In this document: piece by piece, positions 1 through 7,642 of the stretch | How positions within the stretch are numbered: position 1 is the stretch's first letter | How the letters are laid out: the number at the start of each line of letters is the position of its first letter | Assembly: GCA_964608095.1 (NCBI GenBank) | Contig: CAZSMK010000096.1 | Coordinates: 1-39,330 of the forward strand | From: CAZSMK01 sp964608095 | GTDB taxonomy: Bacteria > Sumerlaeota > Sumerlaeia > MWCT01 > JAGHBZ01 | DNA: 39,330 nt | Direction: 5' to 3' | Notes under the pieces: model-generated | Told to the model about the DNA's origin: nothing | What the model saw: the letters and a program-made list of their open reading frames with translations, nothing else | Databases searched by the model: none | Position numbers and translations under genes: made by a program

Positions 1-768
1 TCGTTCGATATAAGGGGTACCGCCTTTATATATTTCGCCGGGTGGTTTCAATAGCTGCATGACAGCGAGAGAAAAAAGAAGCCATCCGAAGGCGACCGCA
101 ACCGTCATGAGCCCGAGCCTCTTCCGGCGTTCCTTCGCGACAAAGGCAAGATAGATGCCATAGAGAGCAACGAAAACAGCAACATCTTCCTTGATCGACA
201 TGCTCAAGACAACGCCGAGCCAATAAAGCCATCCGATACGTCGGTACGCGGCAAAAAACATAGTAAAGAATCCAAGCATGAGAAGGCTTTCCGGATGAAG
301 CGCAAGATGCATTGACAGCACAAAGTGATTGAAGAGATAAGCGACGGCAAAAGCAGCGGCAAGCCGGGTATCATGGGTTCGAACGTGAGCAAACAGATAC
401 AATGGAATCGCCGCCGCAACAATTCCAATGTTCAATACTGTCGCAAAGGTCAATACATGGTCGGAGAGAAGATAGAACGGGAGGAACAGAAAAAAGATGT
501 AATGGGAATGGACGGCAAAGAAATTCCAGCCGGAAATGGGCGACTCGAAAAAAACTCCACGCAATGTGCCCGATATTGCACTATTAAACACGCCGATATC
601 GGCAATATAAAAACGGTGCGAAAGATATTGCGTCACGCTCACATATTCAAAATAAACAAATGCAAGAGCGCTGATAACGAGTGGGATTAAAAGGTTAAGG
701 CGCGTGTCCGGTTCTGCAACGCCCGACTCAGAATTCAGGTTTACGGTTGATTGCCCGGTTTCGTTCAT
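1..768 (-). CDS. DUF2079 family polytopic membrane protein (3' end outside window)
   Basis: The minus-strand frame is open from an ATG at 768 to the window edge, giving 256 residues without a stop; the C-terminus is missing. The translation is strongly hydrophobic with several membrane segments. It carries the pattern I associate with DUF2079 proteins: a first-loop motif DIGVFNSAISGTLRG (about residues 46-60), the HSHYIFFLFLPFYLL stretch that usually reads HFSPILLLLLPLYLL, a conserved HPESLL, and SIKEDVAVFVALYGIYL. DUF2079 proteins resemble GT-C glycosyltransferases and are thought to act on lipid-linked sugars at the membrane, but no reaction is established. No convincing Shine-Dalgarno precedes the ATG. 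It diverges from the glycosidase-like gene at 1002, with candidate promoters for both directions in the 230-bp gap. Confidence 0.75.
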   Translation of the reverse strand, partial: MNETGQSTVNLNSESGVAEPDTRLNLLIPLVISALAFVYFEYVSVTQYLSHRFYIADIGVFNSAISGTLRGVFFESPISGWNFFAVHSHYIFFLFLPFYLLSDHVLTFATVLNIGIVAAAIPLYLFAHVRTHDTRLAAAFAVAYLFNHFVLSMHLALHPESLLMLGFFTMFFAAYRRIGWLYWLGVVLSMSIKEDVAVFVALYGIYLAFVAKERRKRLGLMTVAVAFGWLLFSLAVMQLLKPPGEIYKGGTPYIER

Positions 769-876
769 ATACCCAATCTACCCGAAACTACGAAATAGTA
801 GAACAATGACTATAATTCCGTTGAGCGGAATGTGTAAAGCATACACCAAACAATCAGCGGTTCAAATTAGTTTTAG

Positions 877-905
877 AATATAGCGAATTTTTTTCATAAT
901 TGCAA
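877..905 (-). promoter_or_regulatory. candidate sigma-70-type promoter for the DUF2079 gene
   Basis: On the minus strand, TTGCAA (900-905) is followed after 17 bases by TATATT (877-882). It lies about 110 bp upstream of the ATG at 768. The call is pattern-based only. Confidence 0.35.
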
Positions 906-943
906 AAAACCTTTGGAGCGAAAACAATAGACTTACATGAAGA

Positions 944-972
944 TTGACGTCATCGAAATCCGGTTTTTTTAT
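944..972 (+). promoter_or_regulatory. candidate promoter upstream of the 1002 gene
   Basis: TTGACG (944-949), a 17-base spacer and TTTTAT (967-972) lie 30 bp before the ATG at 1002. The -35 is good but the -10 is weak. Confidence 0.3.
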
Positions 973-1001
973 TGCGATAACTTTTCCAGAGGAGGCAGCG
1001 T

Positions 1002-3260
1002 ATGAACGGTTTACCGGTTGGGCCGAGGACTGTGGCAACAAAGGAAGGGCTGGATAAATATTTCGCCGATCTTGAACGATGGAATTTCGACGTGCCTTAT
1101 AATGCATTCTACGCGCATCCCATGCGTCTGATAACGGGTGAATTTCGCCAACCGCACATTGACTTTACACGTCGGGCAAAGGAGATTGGTCTGCCGGCAT
1201 GTATCCAGATTCAGATAAGCGTTGCGCGGGCAGAGGACATTCCCGTGGAAGGCAATGCGCAATATTACCATGACGATACACCCGATATCCGTGAGCACTG
1301 GCATCCTCGTCCGCAAGGGAGTATGGATTTCTTCGCTTCGTTCGCCTCGCAGACGTGGCGCAAGTTCCTTAAAAATCTCATCTCTATCTTCAGGCACTAT
1401 GGGTACAATTGGGTGGTGTTTGAAGAACCGATGTTACGCACCGACATTCCCGGCAAAAAAGACCCCCTCTATGAGCTCTACCGCATGCAGTATCCAGGAC
1501 GTGAATATCCCGGTCGAACAAATGACAGCGAAGAGTATTATTTACTCCAGCGATTAAAACGCGATGTGCTGGTAGATTTCTTCCGAGAGTTGACGTCGCA
1601 TGCGCGTAAGGAGGAATTCGACATGATCGGCTGTATGCCGTGGTTTTTTACTCCAACGCATGAGAACACGCCGTGGGAGACCTGGGCGCCGTCCTCCGAC
1701 CAGGGGAGGTTGGCATATCTCGAGAACATGGACTTTCTCGTGGTGAGGATGCAGCCGGATAATCCTTTCGTCGAGACAACCATAAGCGAAGGAGGCGAGG
1801 CGCTGCCACGACAGGCGTATATCGAATCTATGGCGCACCATTTCGGAAAACCCATCATGGCGGTCAATAACCCTACCAACGAACATAACCGCAGCCACGA
1901 TGAGGATACCCTTATTCCTTACGATTATTTTGCGCCTTATACATGCGCCGCAGCGGCTGCCTCACCCCATGGTATGACACGACACTGGTACGCGAAAGAT
2001 TATGATGCAGATGCGAAGCACATGAAGTTAATGACAGAAGTCAACGAACTACTCCCGCGGCTTTCCACGCCTGTCACGCCTTACGCCATCGTGTTTTCGT
2101 ATGCGGGCGTCGAACGCATCCTGCCGAGGGGATGGCGTCAAACCTGGAAACACCTATATTTCATGCTATCACGGATGGTCTTTTCGGAAGGTCTCCCGCT
2201 CCATATCCTTTTCGGCGAAAGCGCCCGTGAGCAAATCGAGCGATGCCCGGAACTCGAGTGCATCTTTCTGACGCCCTTTTTTCCGCTTCCACCTGAGGAA
2301 GTCGCTTATCTGAAGAAATGGGTGTCGGGGTCGAGTGAGCGGAGGCTCGTATTCCTCGGCGCGCATAACGGCGTAAGCTTTGATATCCAGTGCCGTCATT
2401 CAGCGCTACGGATTCGACCCAACGAAGTGGTCGAACTCTTCGGCATCGACGCAACCAAACACATACACATTATGCCGTTCTCGAATCAGCTGCGCCTTGT
2501 CGGAGCAACAGAAGACGAATCAAAATTATTCTGGGGAAAAACGATAACGATTCGTTGCGGAGGTTTCCCGCAGTTTTGTTTCAATGAACAGGCGCGCAAG
2601 GACATTGATATCATCTACCGAACTGAGGCAGGCGATCCGGTGGTATTTGAAAAGACCTGCGGTCGCGATGGCGGTCGCGCCCTCTTCATAGGCTGCTCTC
2701 TTGATGGTGTTGACGAATCTTTTCCGCTTAACGCACTCTTGAAATACCTGAACGTTGGATGGCGTATCAGCAAAAACACAACCTTTCCTCTCCCTCCTTT
2801 GACCACAACTACACCCGATACCATTCTCTGGAACCTTACAAATTCACAGTACCTTGTGGTCTCGAATATCGATAGCCATCCGTCGAGTTTTAGAATACGC
2901 ACCTTCGGCGACCAATGGGAAGTATGGGATATCAAGAGCCAACAATTCATTTCTGTCGATGACGCGCTCACAATTCCAGGTTATTCCGTCATGTGTTTTA
3001 GACTCCTTGAAAAGCACGGTTCTCTCATAGATGTCTCCGGGCAGATTTATCTGAATAAAATAACCGAAGAGAATAACAACGCCACCATCCGGGGATATTT
3101 CAAAACCAACATCCTCATCGTAAGCAGAACAGAACCGACAGCGGCTTATCAAGGGGATGACCAGCTGGATTTCGAGTCCGTCCAAAAGGAAGGGTTTTTC
3201 AGGACTAACGTTCTAAATATCCCCGAACGGCAATCTCCTCTTATTATCAGGTTTTCGTAG
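1002..3260 (+). CDS. large TIM-barrel glycoside-hydrolase-like protein
   Basis: This is a 752-residue protein with no signal peptide or membrane segment, so it is probably cytoplasmic. The start is fixed by an AGAGGAGG ribosome binding site 7-8 bases upstream. The first ~350 residues read as an alpha/beta barrel of clan-A glycosidase type: a VVFEEPM strand end near residue 145 could carry an acid/base glutamate in the position of the usual NEP, and a later strand reads GKPIMAVNNPT. Residues ~360-460 (YAIVFSYAGVERI, FLTPFFPLPPEEV, RLVFLGAHNGVSF) look like the glutamine-amidotransferase-like trimerisation domain of GH42-type beta-galactosidases. The C-terminal 150 residues look like beta-sandwich. 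I do not recognise a numbered GH family, so the substrate is unknown; a glycosidase role is inferred from architecture alone. Confidence 0.7.
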   Translation: MNGLPVGPRTVATKEGLDKYFADLERWNFDVPYNAFYAHPMRLITGEFRQPHIDFTRRAKEIGLPACIQIQISVARAEDIPVEGNAQYYHDDTPDIREHWHPRPQGSMDFFASFASQTWRKFLKNLISIFRHYGYNWVVFEEPMLRTDIPGKKDPLYELYRMQYPGREYPGRTNDSEEYYLLQRLKRDVLVDFFRELTSHARKEEFDMIGCMPWFFTPTHENTPWETWAPSSDQGRLAYLENMDFLVVRMQPDNPFVETTISEGGEALPRQAYIESMAHHFGKPIMAVNNPTNEHNRSHDEDTLIPYDYFAPYTCAAAAASPHGMTRHWYAKDYDADAKHMKLMTEVNELLPRLSTPVTPYAIVFSYAGVERILPRGWRQTWKHLYFMLSRMVFSEGLPLHILFGESAREQIERCPELECIFLTPFFPLPPEEVAYLKKWVSGSSERRLVFLGAHNGVSFDIQCRHSALRIRPNEVVELFGIDATKHIHIMPFSNQLRLVGATEDESKLFWGKTITIRCGGFPQFCFNEQARKDIDIIYRTEAGDPVVFEKTCGRDGGRALFIGCSLDGVDESFPLNALLKYLNVGWRISKNTTFPLPPLTTTTPDTILWNLTNSQYLVVSNIDSHPSSFRIRTFGDQWEVWDIKSQQFISVDDALTIPGYSVMCFRLLEKHGSLIDVSGQIYLNKITEENNNATIRGYFKTNILIVSRTEPTAAYQGDDQLDFESVQKEGFFRTNVLNIPERQSPLIIRFS

Positions 3261-3644
3261 AAGCAGCTGCAATCTTGCGTTACATGAAAAAGGTGAGAAA
3301 GAGAATTTTGCTTGAAAGGCCTCTGTGATTTAACCAAAATTCTTGCGAAGAACCATTTAAACTTTTTTCACTGCTTATTTCTTTCTATTGATAACAGATT
3401 CGCTTGCCTAATCATTATTATTCAAACCACTTTTCTTTCTTTGTGAATTGTGAGATAACGCATGATTCACAGAGAGTTTTTTGTGACTGGAGATTTGGAT
3501 TCTTTTTTGATATAAATTCATCCGAAATGGCGTCATAGTAGTGTATTGAGTTCTTCGGAGAAACATATCGAGGTCAGGCGTGTTACAATAATAGATCCAG
3601 CACCACTAAAACTCCATACACCAGAACCCTTAAGGAGTGTCCCT
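3261..3644. other. gene-free stretch, 384 bp
   Basis: No coding signal is convincing here. A small stem (GTGAAT at 3450 pairing with ATTCAC at 3472) and AT-rich promoter-like sequence are present. The in-frame TTG at 3546 is not used as a start, because an AAGGAG ribosome binding site directly precedes the ATG at 3645. Confidence 0.4.
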
Positions 3645-4106
3645 ATGAAGGTAAAAGTTTTGTCTTATATTCTTTTAAGCCTGCTCATCATAACAGGAGT
3701 CGGGTGCGAAAAGGGAGAGGAGGCAGCGGTACCGGAGAAAACGATGGTCGAAGAAAAACCCGCCGACGCCTCCCCGTCACCTACACCCATAATAACACCC
3801 GTTCGACATACAGGTGAGACCATCGAGCTCGAAGAGCCGACCAGCACTACCACAGTCAGCATTCGGGGAGTTGTCATGGACACGGCTAACACTGTAATTG
3901 CAAACGCCGAAGTTGCGTTGCTCCCTTACGCAGCCTGCGAACCTTTCATATTCGACCGTTTTCCCGAGATGTTCTCGATCGAGCCTATAGTCAAGGTAAC
4001 AACGAACAGCGACGGCGTTTTCAGTGCTAACGAGGTGCCCTTCGGAAACTATTTTCTTATTCTCACGCGCGATTCCGACTCCCGGCCTCGCAGTCACGCT
4101 CGATAA
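3645..4106 (+). CDS. lipoprotein with carboxypeptidase-regulatory-like domain, N-terminal part (frameshifted)
   Basis: The start is the ATG preceded by AAGGAGTGTCCCT. Residues 1-21 are a type II signal peptide ending in the lipobox ITGVGC, so the protein should be lipid-anchored at C21. A low-complexity linker rich in P, T and S follows (EKPADASPSPTPI). Then comes a first beta-sandwich of the carboxypeptidase D regulatory-like type (VSIRGVVMDTANTVIANAEV ... TTNSDGVFSANEVPFGNYFL). Right after FGNYFLILTRDSD the frame runs into RPRSHAR and stops, whereas the +1 frame continues sensibly as PGLAVTLDNVQRF. The two ORFs overlap at 4024-4106 and together would encode one ~437-residue lipoprotein. One extra base near 4075-4090 (a real mutation or an assembly error) explains the break. 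Confidence 0.7.
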   Translation: MKVKVLSYILLSLLIITGVGCEKGEEAAVPEKTMVEEKPADASPSPTPIITPVRHTGETIELEEPTSTTTVSIRGVVMDTANTVIANAEVALLPYAACEPFIFDRFPEMFSIEPIVKVTTNSDGVFSANEVPFGNYFLILTRDSDSRPRSHAR

Positions 4107-4956
4107 CGTCCAGCGTTTTACGTGTCGCGTCGAATCGGAGAAGTCTGAACCGGTTTCCGGCATGACCATATATATTGCGGGAAAAAGCAGTCACTGGATT
4201 TTTTACACTACGGGCGTAACGGATAGCAGCGGGGCGATTTCTTTACCATCTCTACCGCGCACCGAGGACGTTTCCATCTACGGCGTCAACACTAACAGAG
4301 GATATACACAACTGAGCGATGAGGATGTTGCGTCGGGATTCACAGATGAAGGACTGGCGCTGAGGCTCCACACACAGCCACCCCTGAAAGGCGTAGTCAA
4401 AGATAAAGAGGGAAATCCGATCGAGAACGTCGAGGTCAAGCAGACTGTTACGTTCCCGATAGAGCCGCCGAAGATGGGTAAGGAAAACAAGACGCCCGTG
4501 ATATTCACTGTCCAGAGATTGAAAACAGCCAAAGAGGGAACATTACGGGTACTTGCAGGGAATCCGGACAGTATGCGGATTTTTCTCGGCAAGGACGGAT
4601 ATCGTAAAGAAAACTATCTCGCCTCCGACACTCCGAAGTCGAGCAATGTATATCAATTCGAAATACATGAGGCGTATAAGCCTATCGAATTAAAGGTAAA
4701 CGACGGGCTCACAAAAAAGCCCGTTGTCGGCGCAATTGTCGTCGTCTCCAGGCAAGGAACAAAGTGTGAACCTGTCAAGACAGATGAGAGCGGAAAAGTT
4801 GTTCTGAAAAGAGTATCGCCGGACAAATGCACAATAAGAATAACCGCGCAGGGTCGGTTAGGATGCGTGAAAAAGCCCGTGGTCGAGATTAGGTTCAGCC
4901 AGCCGGGAATTCCCCATTTCGCGAATTGCTCTTCGCAAGACAATCCAGGGGAATAA
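4024..4956 (+). CDS. lipoprotein with regulatory-like domains, C-terminal part (frameshifted)
   Basis: This is the continuation in the next frame of the lipoprotein begun at 3645. The meaningful part starts near 4080 (PGLAVTLDNVQRF), so the ATG at 4024 is probably not a true start. Three more repeats of the same beta-sandwich type follow: VESEKSEPVSGMTIYIAG...TDSSGAISLPSL, LKGVVKDKEGNPIENVEV, and IELKVNDGLTKKPVVGAIVV...TDESGKVVLKRVSPDKC. The recurrent pattern G-x-V-x-(D/T)-x(n)-P-(V/I)-x-(G/N)-A/V followed by T-D-x-S-G is typical of carboxypeptidase regulatory-like and prealbumin-like domains. These are usually found in surface or periplasmic proteins and are binding or structural modules rather than enzymes. 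No domain outside these repeats is seen. Confidence 0.65.
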   Translation: MLTRCPSETIFLFSRAIPTPGLAVTLDNVQRFTCRVESEKSEPVSGMTIYIAGKSSHWIFYTTGVTDSSGAISLPSLPRTEDVSIYGVNTNRGYTQLSDEDVASGFTDEGLALRLHTQPPLKGVVKDKEGNPIENVEVKQTVTFPIEPPKMGKENKTPVIFTVQRLKTAKEGTLRVLAGNPDSMRIFLGKDGYRKENYLASDTPKSSNVYQFEIHEAYKPIELKVNDGLTKKPVVGAIVVVSRQGTKCEPVKTDESGKVVLKRVSPDKCTIRITAQGRLGCVKKPVVEIRFSQPGIPHFANCSSQDNPGE

Positions 4957-5070
4957 CATCTTGAAATCGGTTTTCTTTCAGGAGAAACTATGACCGCTTA
5001 TTGATGTGTAACCATAAATCTGATTTTCCCTTCCGGAATTGAGAAGCAAAGAAGAGGGGGAAGTGTTGAC

Positions 5071-7413
5071 ATGTCGCAAAAAAGGAAACAAGCGAGAAGG
5101 AAAACGCCCAAAAAGTTCGTGGCAAAGAAACGTGGCGAGGTCAAGAAAGGCGCTGCTCACGCTGAAAAGAAAACCATTTTGAGCAACCGGCTTGTCCAGG
5201 GCATTATGCTTGTAGCGATAGTTTTTGTCGCCTTCTTCCCCGCATTTAAGGCTAATTTTATCTGGGACGACGATGCCATCACCGAAAACATCCTGCTGCG
5301 CACGGACAACGGTTTGTTCAAGATCTGGACAGCGCCATCTCTGATTCCTCATGAACTCCATTACTGGCCCCTCGTTTATTCGACTTTCTGGTTGGAATAC
5401 CAAATCGCGGGGTTGAAACCGTTTCTTTATCATTTCGATAACGTTCTTCTTCACGCGGTTAATGTTATCTTGTTATGGCTCCTTGTGGGGCGGCTTGGCA
5501 TACGTGGAGCATGGCTCGCCGCCGCCTTGTTCGCTCTCCATCCAGTACATGTCGAGTCCGTGGTATGGGTTATCGAACGCAAAGATGTGCTCTCGCTTAT
5601 GTTCTATCTGCTCACGTTTCACGCCTATGTGAGTTTCAAGAAGAACCAACGCCGTGGTATCTATATCCTTGCTCTTTTTCTTTACATCTGCGCAATGCTG
5701 AGCAAATCCATGACCGTCAGCTTGCCCATAGCCATCCTGCTCTGGCTATGGTGGCGAAAAGGAAAAATCGAGAAACGGGATATCATCTCTGTCGTACCGT
5801 TTATGGTAATCGCCGCTGTTCTCGCCGCTGTCGACACGTTGATTGCAAGCGGTAAAGTTCCCCTCGATTACAACCTGTCCATGGTACAGAGAATCTTGAT
5901 AGCAAGTCGTGCCGTGTGCTTTTACTTCTGGAAACTCATTTTCCCTTTTAATCTTATGGCGATATATCCGGGCTGGAATATCAACGTCGCCTCACTTGAA
6001 TTATATCTTTTCCCATTGGGCATTTTAGCGACCCTTATCGTGTTATGGCTAAAAAGGGATAGGCTGGGTAGAGGTCCTCTTGCCGCTGCGCTTTTTTATA
6101 TCCTCAGCCTTGCTCCTATCCTGGGATTTATTAGTTTTACTTTCATGGAAATCTCATTCGTGGCTGACAGGTTTCAGTATCTGCCGAGTATCGGGATTTT
6201 GCTCCTCATAGCCGCCTTGATCGCTAAGGTCGCTGATATGCTCAAACCATCCGAGCGCTGGGCATTGAATTTTGGGCTGACCTTTGTGTTGCTCACACTC
6301 GGCGTGCTCACCTCGCAACATGCCTCTGTATATCAGAACAACTGGAAACTATTCACTGATACCCTCAAGAAGAATCCTGCAGCCTGGATGGCGTATGATA
6401 TGCTGGGTAACGAACTTGTCGCACAGAAAAAACATGACGAGGCAATAGACCATTTCAAAGAGGCGATAAGGTTGAAGCCCCGCTACATGGAAGCATACAA
6501 CAACCTGGGCGTAGCGCTTGCTGAGATGGGGAGACTTGACGAGGCGATAGAATATTACAACAGAGGGTTGTCCATAAAACCGGAAAATCCAGAGGTGCAT
6601 AACAATCTTGCAAATGCGTTCGTGATGAAAAATCAACCCGAGAAAGCGATACCACATTATGAGGAAGCTATTCGCCTTGACCCCTATTATTATAACGCGT
6701 ACGACAACCTTGGCGTGACACTCGCGCGTCAGGGCAAGTTCGATGAAGCGATTGAACACCACAAGAAGGCGATGGAGATAAGACCGACCTATACCCCCGC
6801 ATATTACAACCTTGCGAACGTGTACGCTGATACCGGGGAACTGGATAAAGCGATTCACTATTATGAACAGGCGATACAACTTGATCCTACCTATGTGCAG
6901 GCATACAACAATCTTGCAAACGTGTATTACCGAATCGGTGAAGTGGACACTGCAATCGGGTATTGCACCAGTGCGCTTCAGATCGATCCCGACTTTCCTA
7001 CGTTACACGGCAACATCGCTCGCATGTACTCGGAACAGGGTGAAATAAAAAAGGCGGTACATCATTTCCGAGCGCTGGTTCGTCTGCGTCCGGATTGGTC
7101 CGAGCCCGCTGTGCGCCTTGCATGGATTCTGGCAACAAACAATGATGAAGAGATTCGTAACGCAACAGAAGCCATAAAGGTAGCAGACCATGCCTGCGAG
7201 ATAACAGGTGGGTCAGACCCGAGAAGTATAGATACCCTTGCTGCTGCATTGGCGTCAGCCGGCAGGTTTAGCGAAGCGGTGGACGTCGCTACCAATGCTG
7301 TAGAATTTGCCCGGTCAAGGGGGATGGAGGATTACGCTCAATCTATCCAGAACCGCATTAACCTTTATAAAGAGGGCAAACCGTTCAGAACCTCTTTGCT
7401 CGAACCGATGTAA
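5071..7413 (+). CDS. polytopic GT-C-like membrane protein with C-terminal TPR array (TMTC-like)
   Basis: This 780-residue protein starts at an ATG after AGAGGGGGAAGTG. The N-terminus is very basic (residues 1-35), followed by about ten hydrophobic segments. The first non-cytoplasmic loop holds NFIWDDDAITEN (about 66-77), an Asp-rich motif placed like the catalytic D of GT-C mannosyltransferases. The motifs HALNV-like HAVNVILLWLL and FALHPVHVESVVWV (about 155-170) are characteristic of the bacterial TMTC/'O-linked GlcNAc transferase-like' group. From about residue 430 on there are eight or more TPRs of 34 residues (for example AYNNLGVALAEMGRLDEAIE). Eukaryotic TMTCs are protein O-mannosyltransferases; that activity here is an inference. 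It follows the lipoprotein gene by 114 bp and ends in a terminator, so it may close that transcription unit. Confidence 0.8.
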   Translation: MSQKRKQARRKTPKKFVAKKRGEVKKGAAHAEKKTILSNRLVQGIMLVAIVFVAFFPAFKANFIWDDDAITENILLRTDNGLFKIWTAPSLIPHELHYWPLVYSTFWLEYQIAGLKPFLYHFDNVLLHAVNVILLWLLVGRLGIRGAWLAAALFALHPVHVESVVWVIERKDVLSLMFYLLTFHAYVSFKKNQRRGIYILALFLYICAMLSKSMTVSLPIAILLWLWWRKGKIEKRDIISVVPFMVIAAVLAAVDTLIASGKVPLDYNLSMVQRILIASRAVCFYFWKLIFPFNLMAIYPGWNINVASLELYLFPLGILATLIVLWLKRDRLGRGPLAAALFYILSLAPILGFISFTFMEISFVADRFQYLPSIGILLLIAALIAKVADMLKPSERWALNFGLTFVLLTLGVLTSQHASVYQNNWKLFTDTLKKNPAAWMAYDMLGNELVAQKKHDEAIDHFKEAIRLKPRYMEAYNNLGVALAEMGRLDEAIEYYNRGLSIKPENPEVHNNLANAFVMKNQPEKAIPHYEEAIRLDPYYYNAYDNLGVTLARQGKFDEAIEHHKKAMEIRPTYTPAYYNLANVYADTGELDKAIHYYEQAIQLDPTYVQAYNNLANVYYRIGEVDTAIGYCTSALQIDPDFPTLHGNIARMYSEQGEIKKAVHHFRALVRLRPDWSEPAVRLAWILATNNDEEIRNATEAIKVADHACEITGGSDPRSIDTLAAALASAGRFSEAVDVATNAVEFARSRGMEDYAQSIQNRINLYKEGKPFRTSLLEPM

Positions 7414-7470
7414 GCGAGTGGATGATACGAAATCCTCTAATTGCATGCGTATCCTCTCGCTCTTTTTTAA
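7414..7470 (+). terminator. rho-independent terminator after the TPR protein
   Basis: A long stem begins at the stop codon: GCGAG (7414-7418) pairs with CTCGC (7456-7460) and GATACG (7424-7429) with CGTATC (7448-7453). It is followed directly by TCTTTTTTAA. Confidence 0.6.
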
Positions 7471-7473
7471 ACC

Positions 7474-7509
7474 TATATATCCTATCAGTCCTATATACCC
7501 TATCCGTCC
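7474..7509 (+). repeat. 9-bp tandem repeat, four units, consensus TATNNNYCC
   Basis: The units are TATATATCC, TATCAGTCC, TATATACCC and TATCCGTCC. A related pair, CCCATAGCC twice, lies at 13994-14011. The tract sits in the 230-bp gap before mutS2. Confidence 0.6.
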
Positions 7510-7642
7510 TTTCTATTTTACAGAGAACAAACAACCCCCGATTCGTTAAAATTGCTCGACTTCGTGATAGTCTCGCTTGAATGAACTTGTTTTTGTTTCA
7601 AAACTCTGGGAAAATTATAAGAAATTCTTTTGCGTTACTTTA

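Noticed and set aside
3546..3644. TTG-initiated extension of the lipoprotein
   Set aside because: The AAGGAG leader and signal peptide place the start at ATG 3645.
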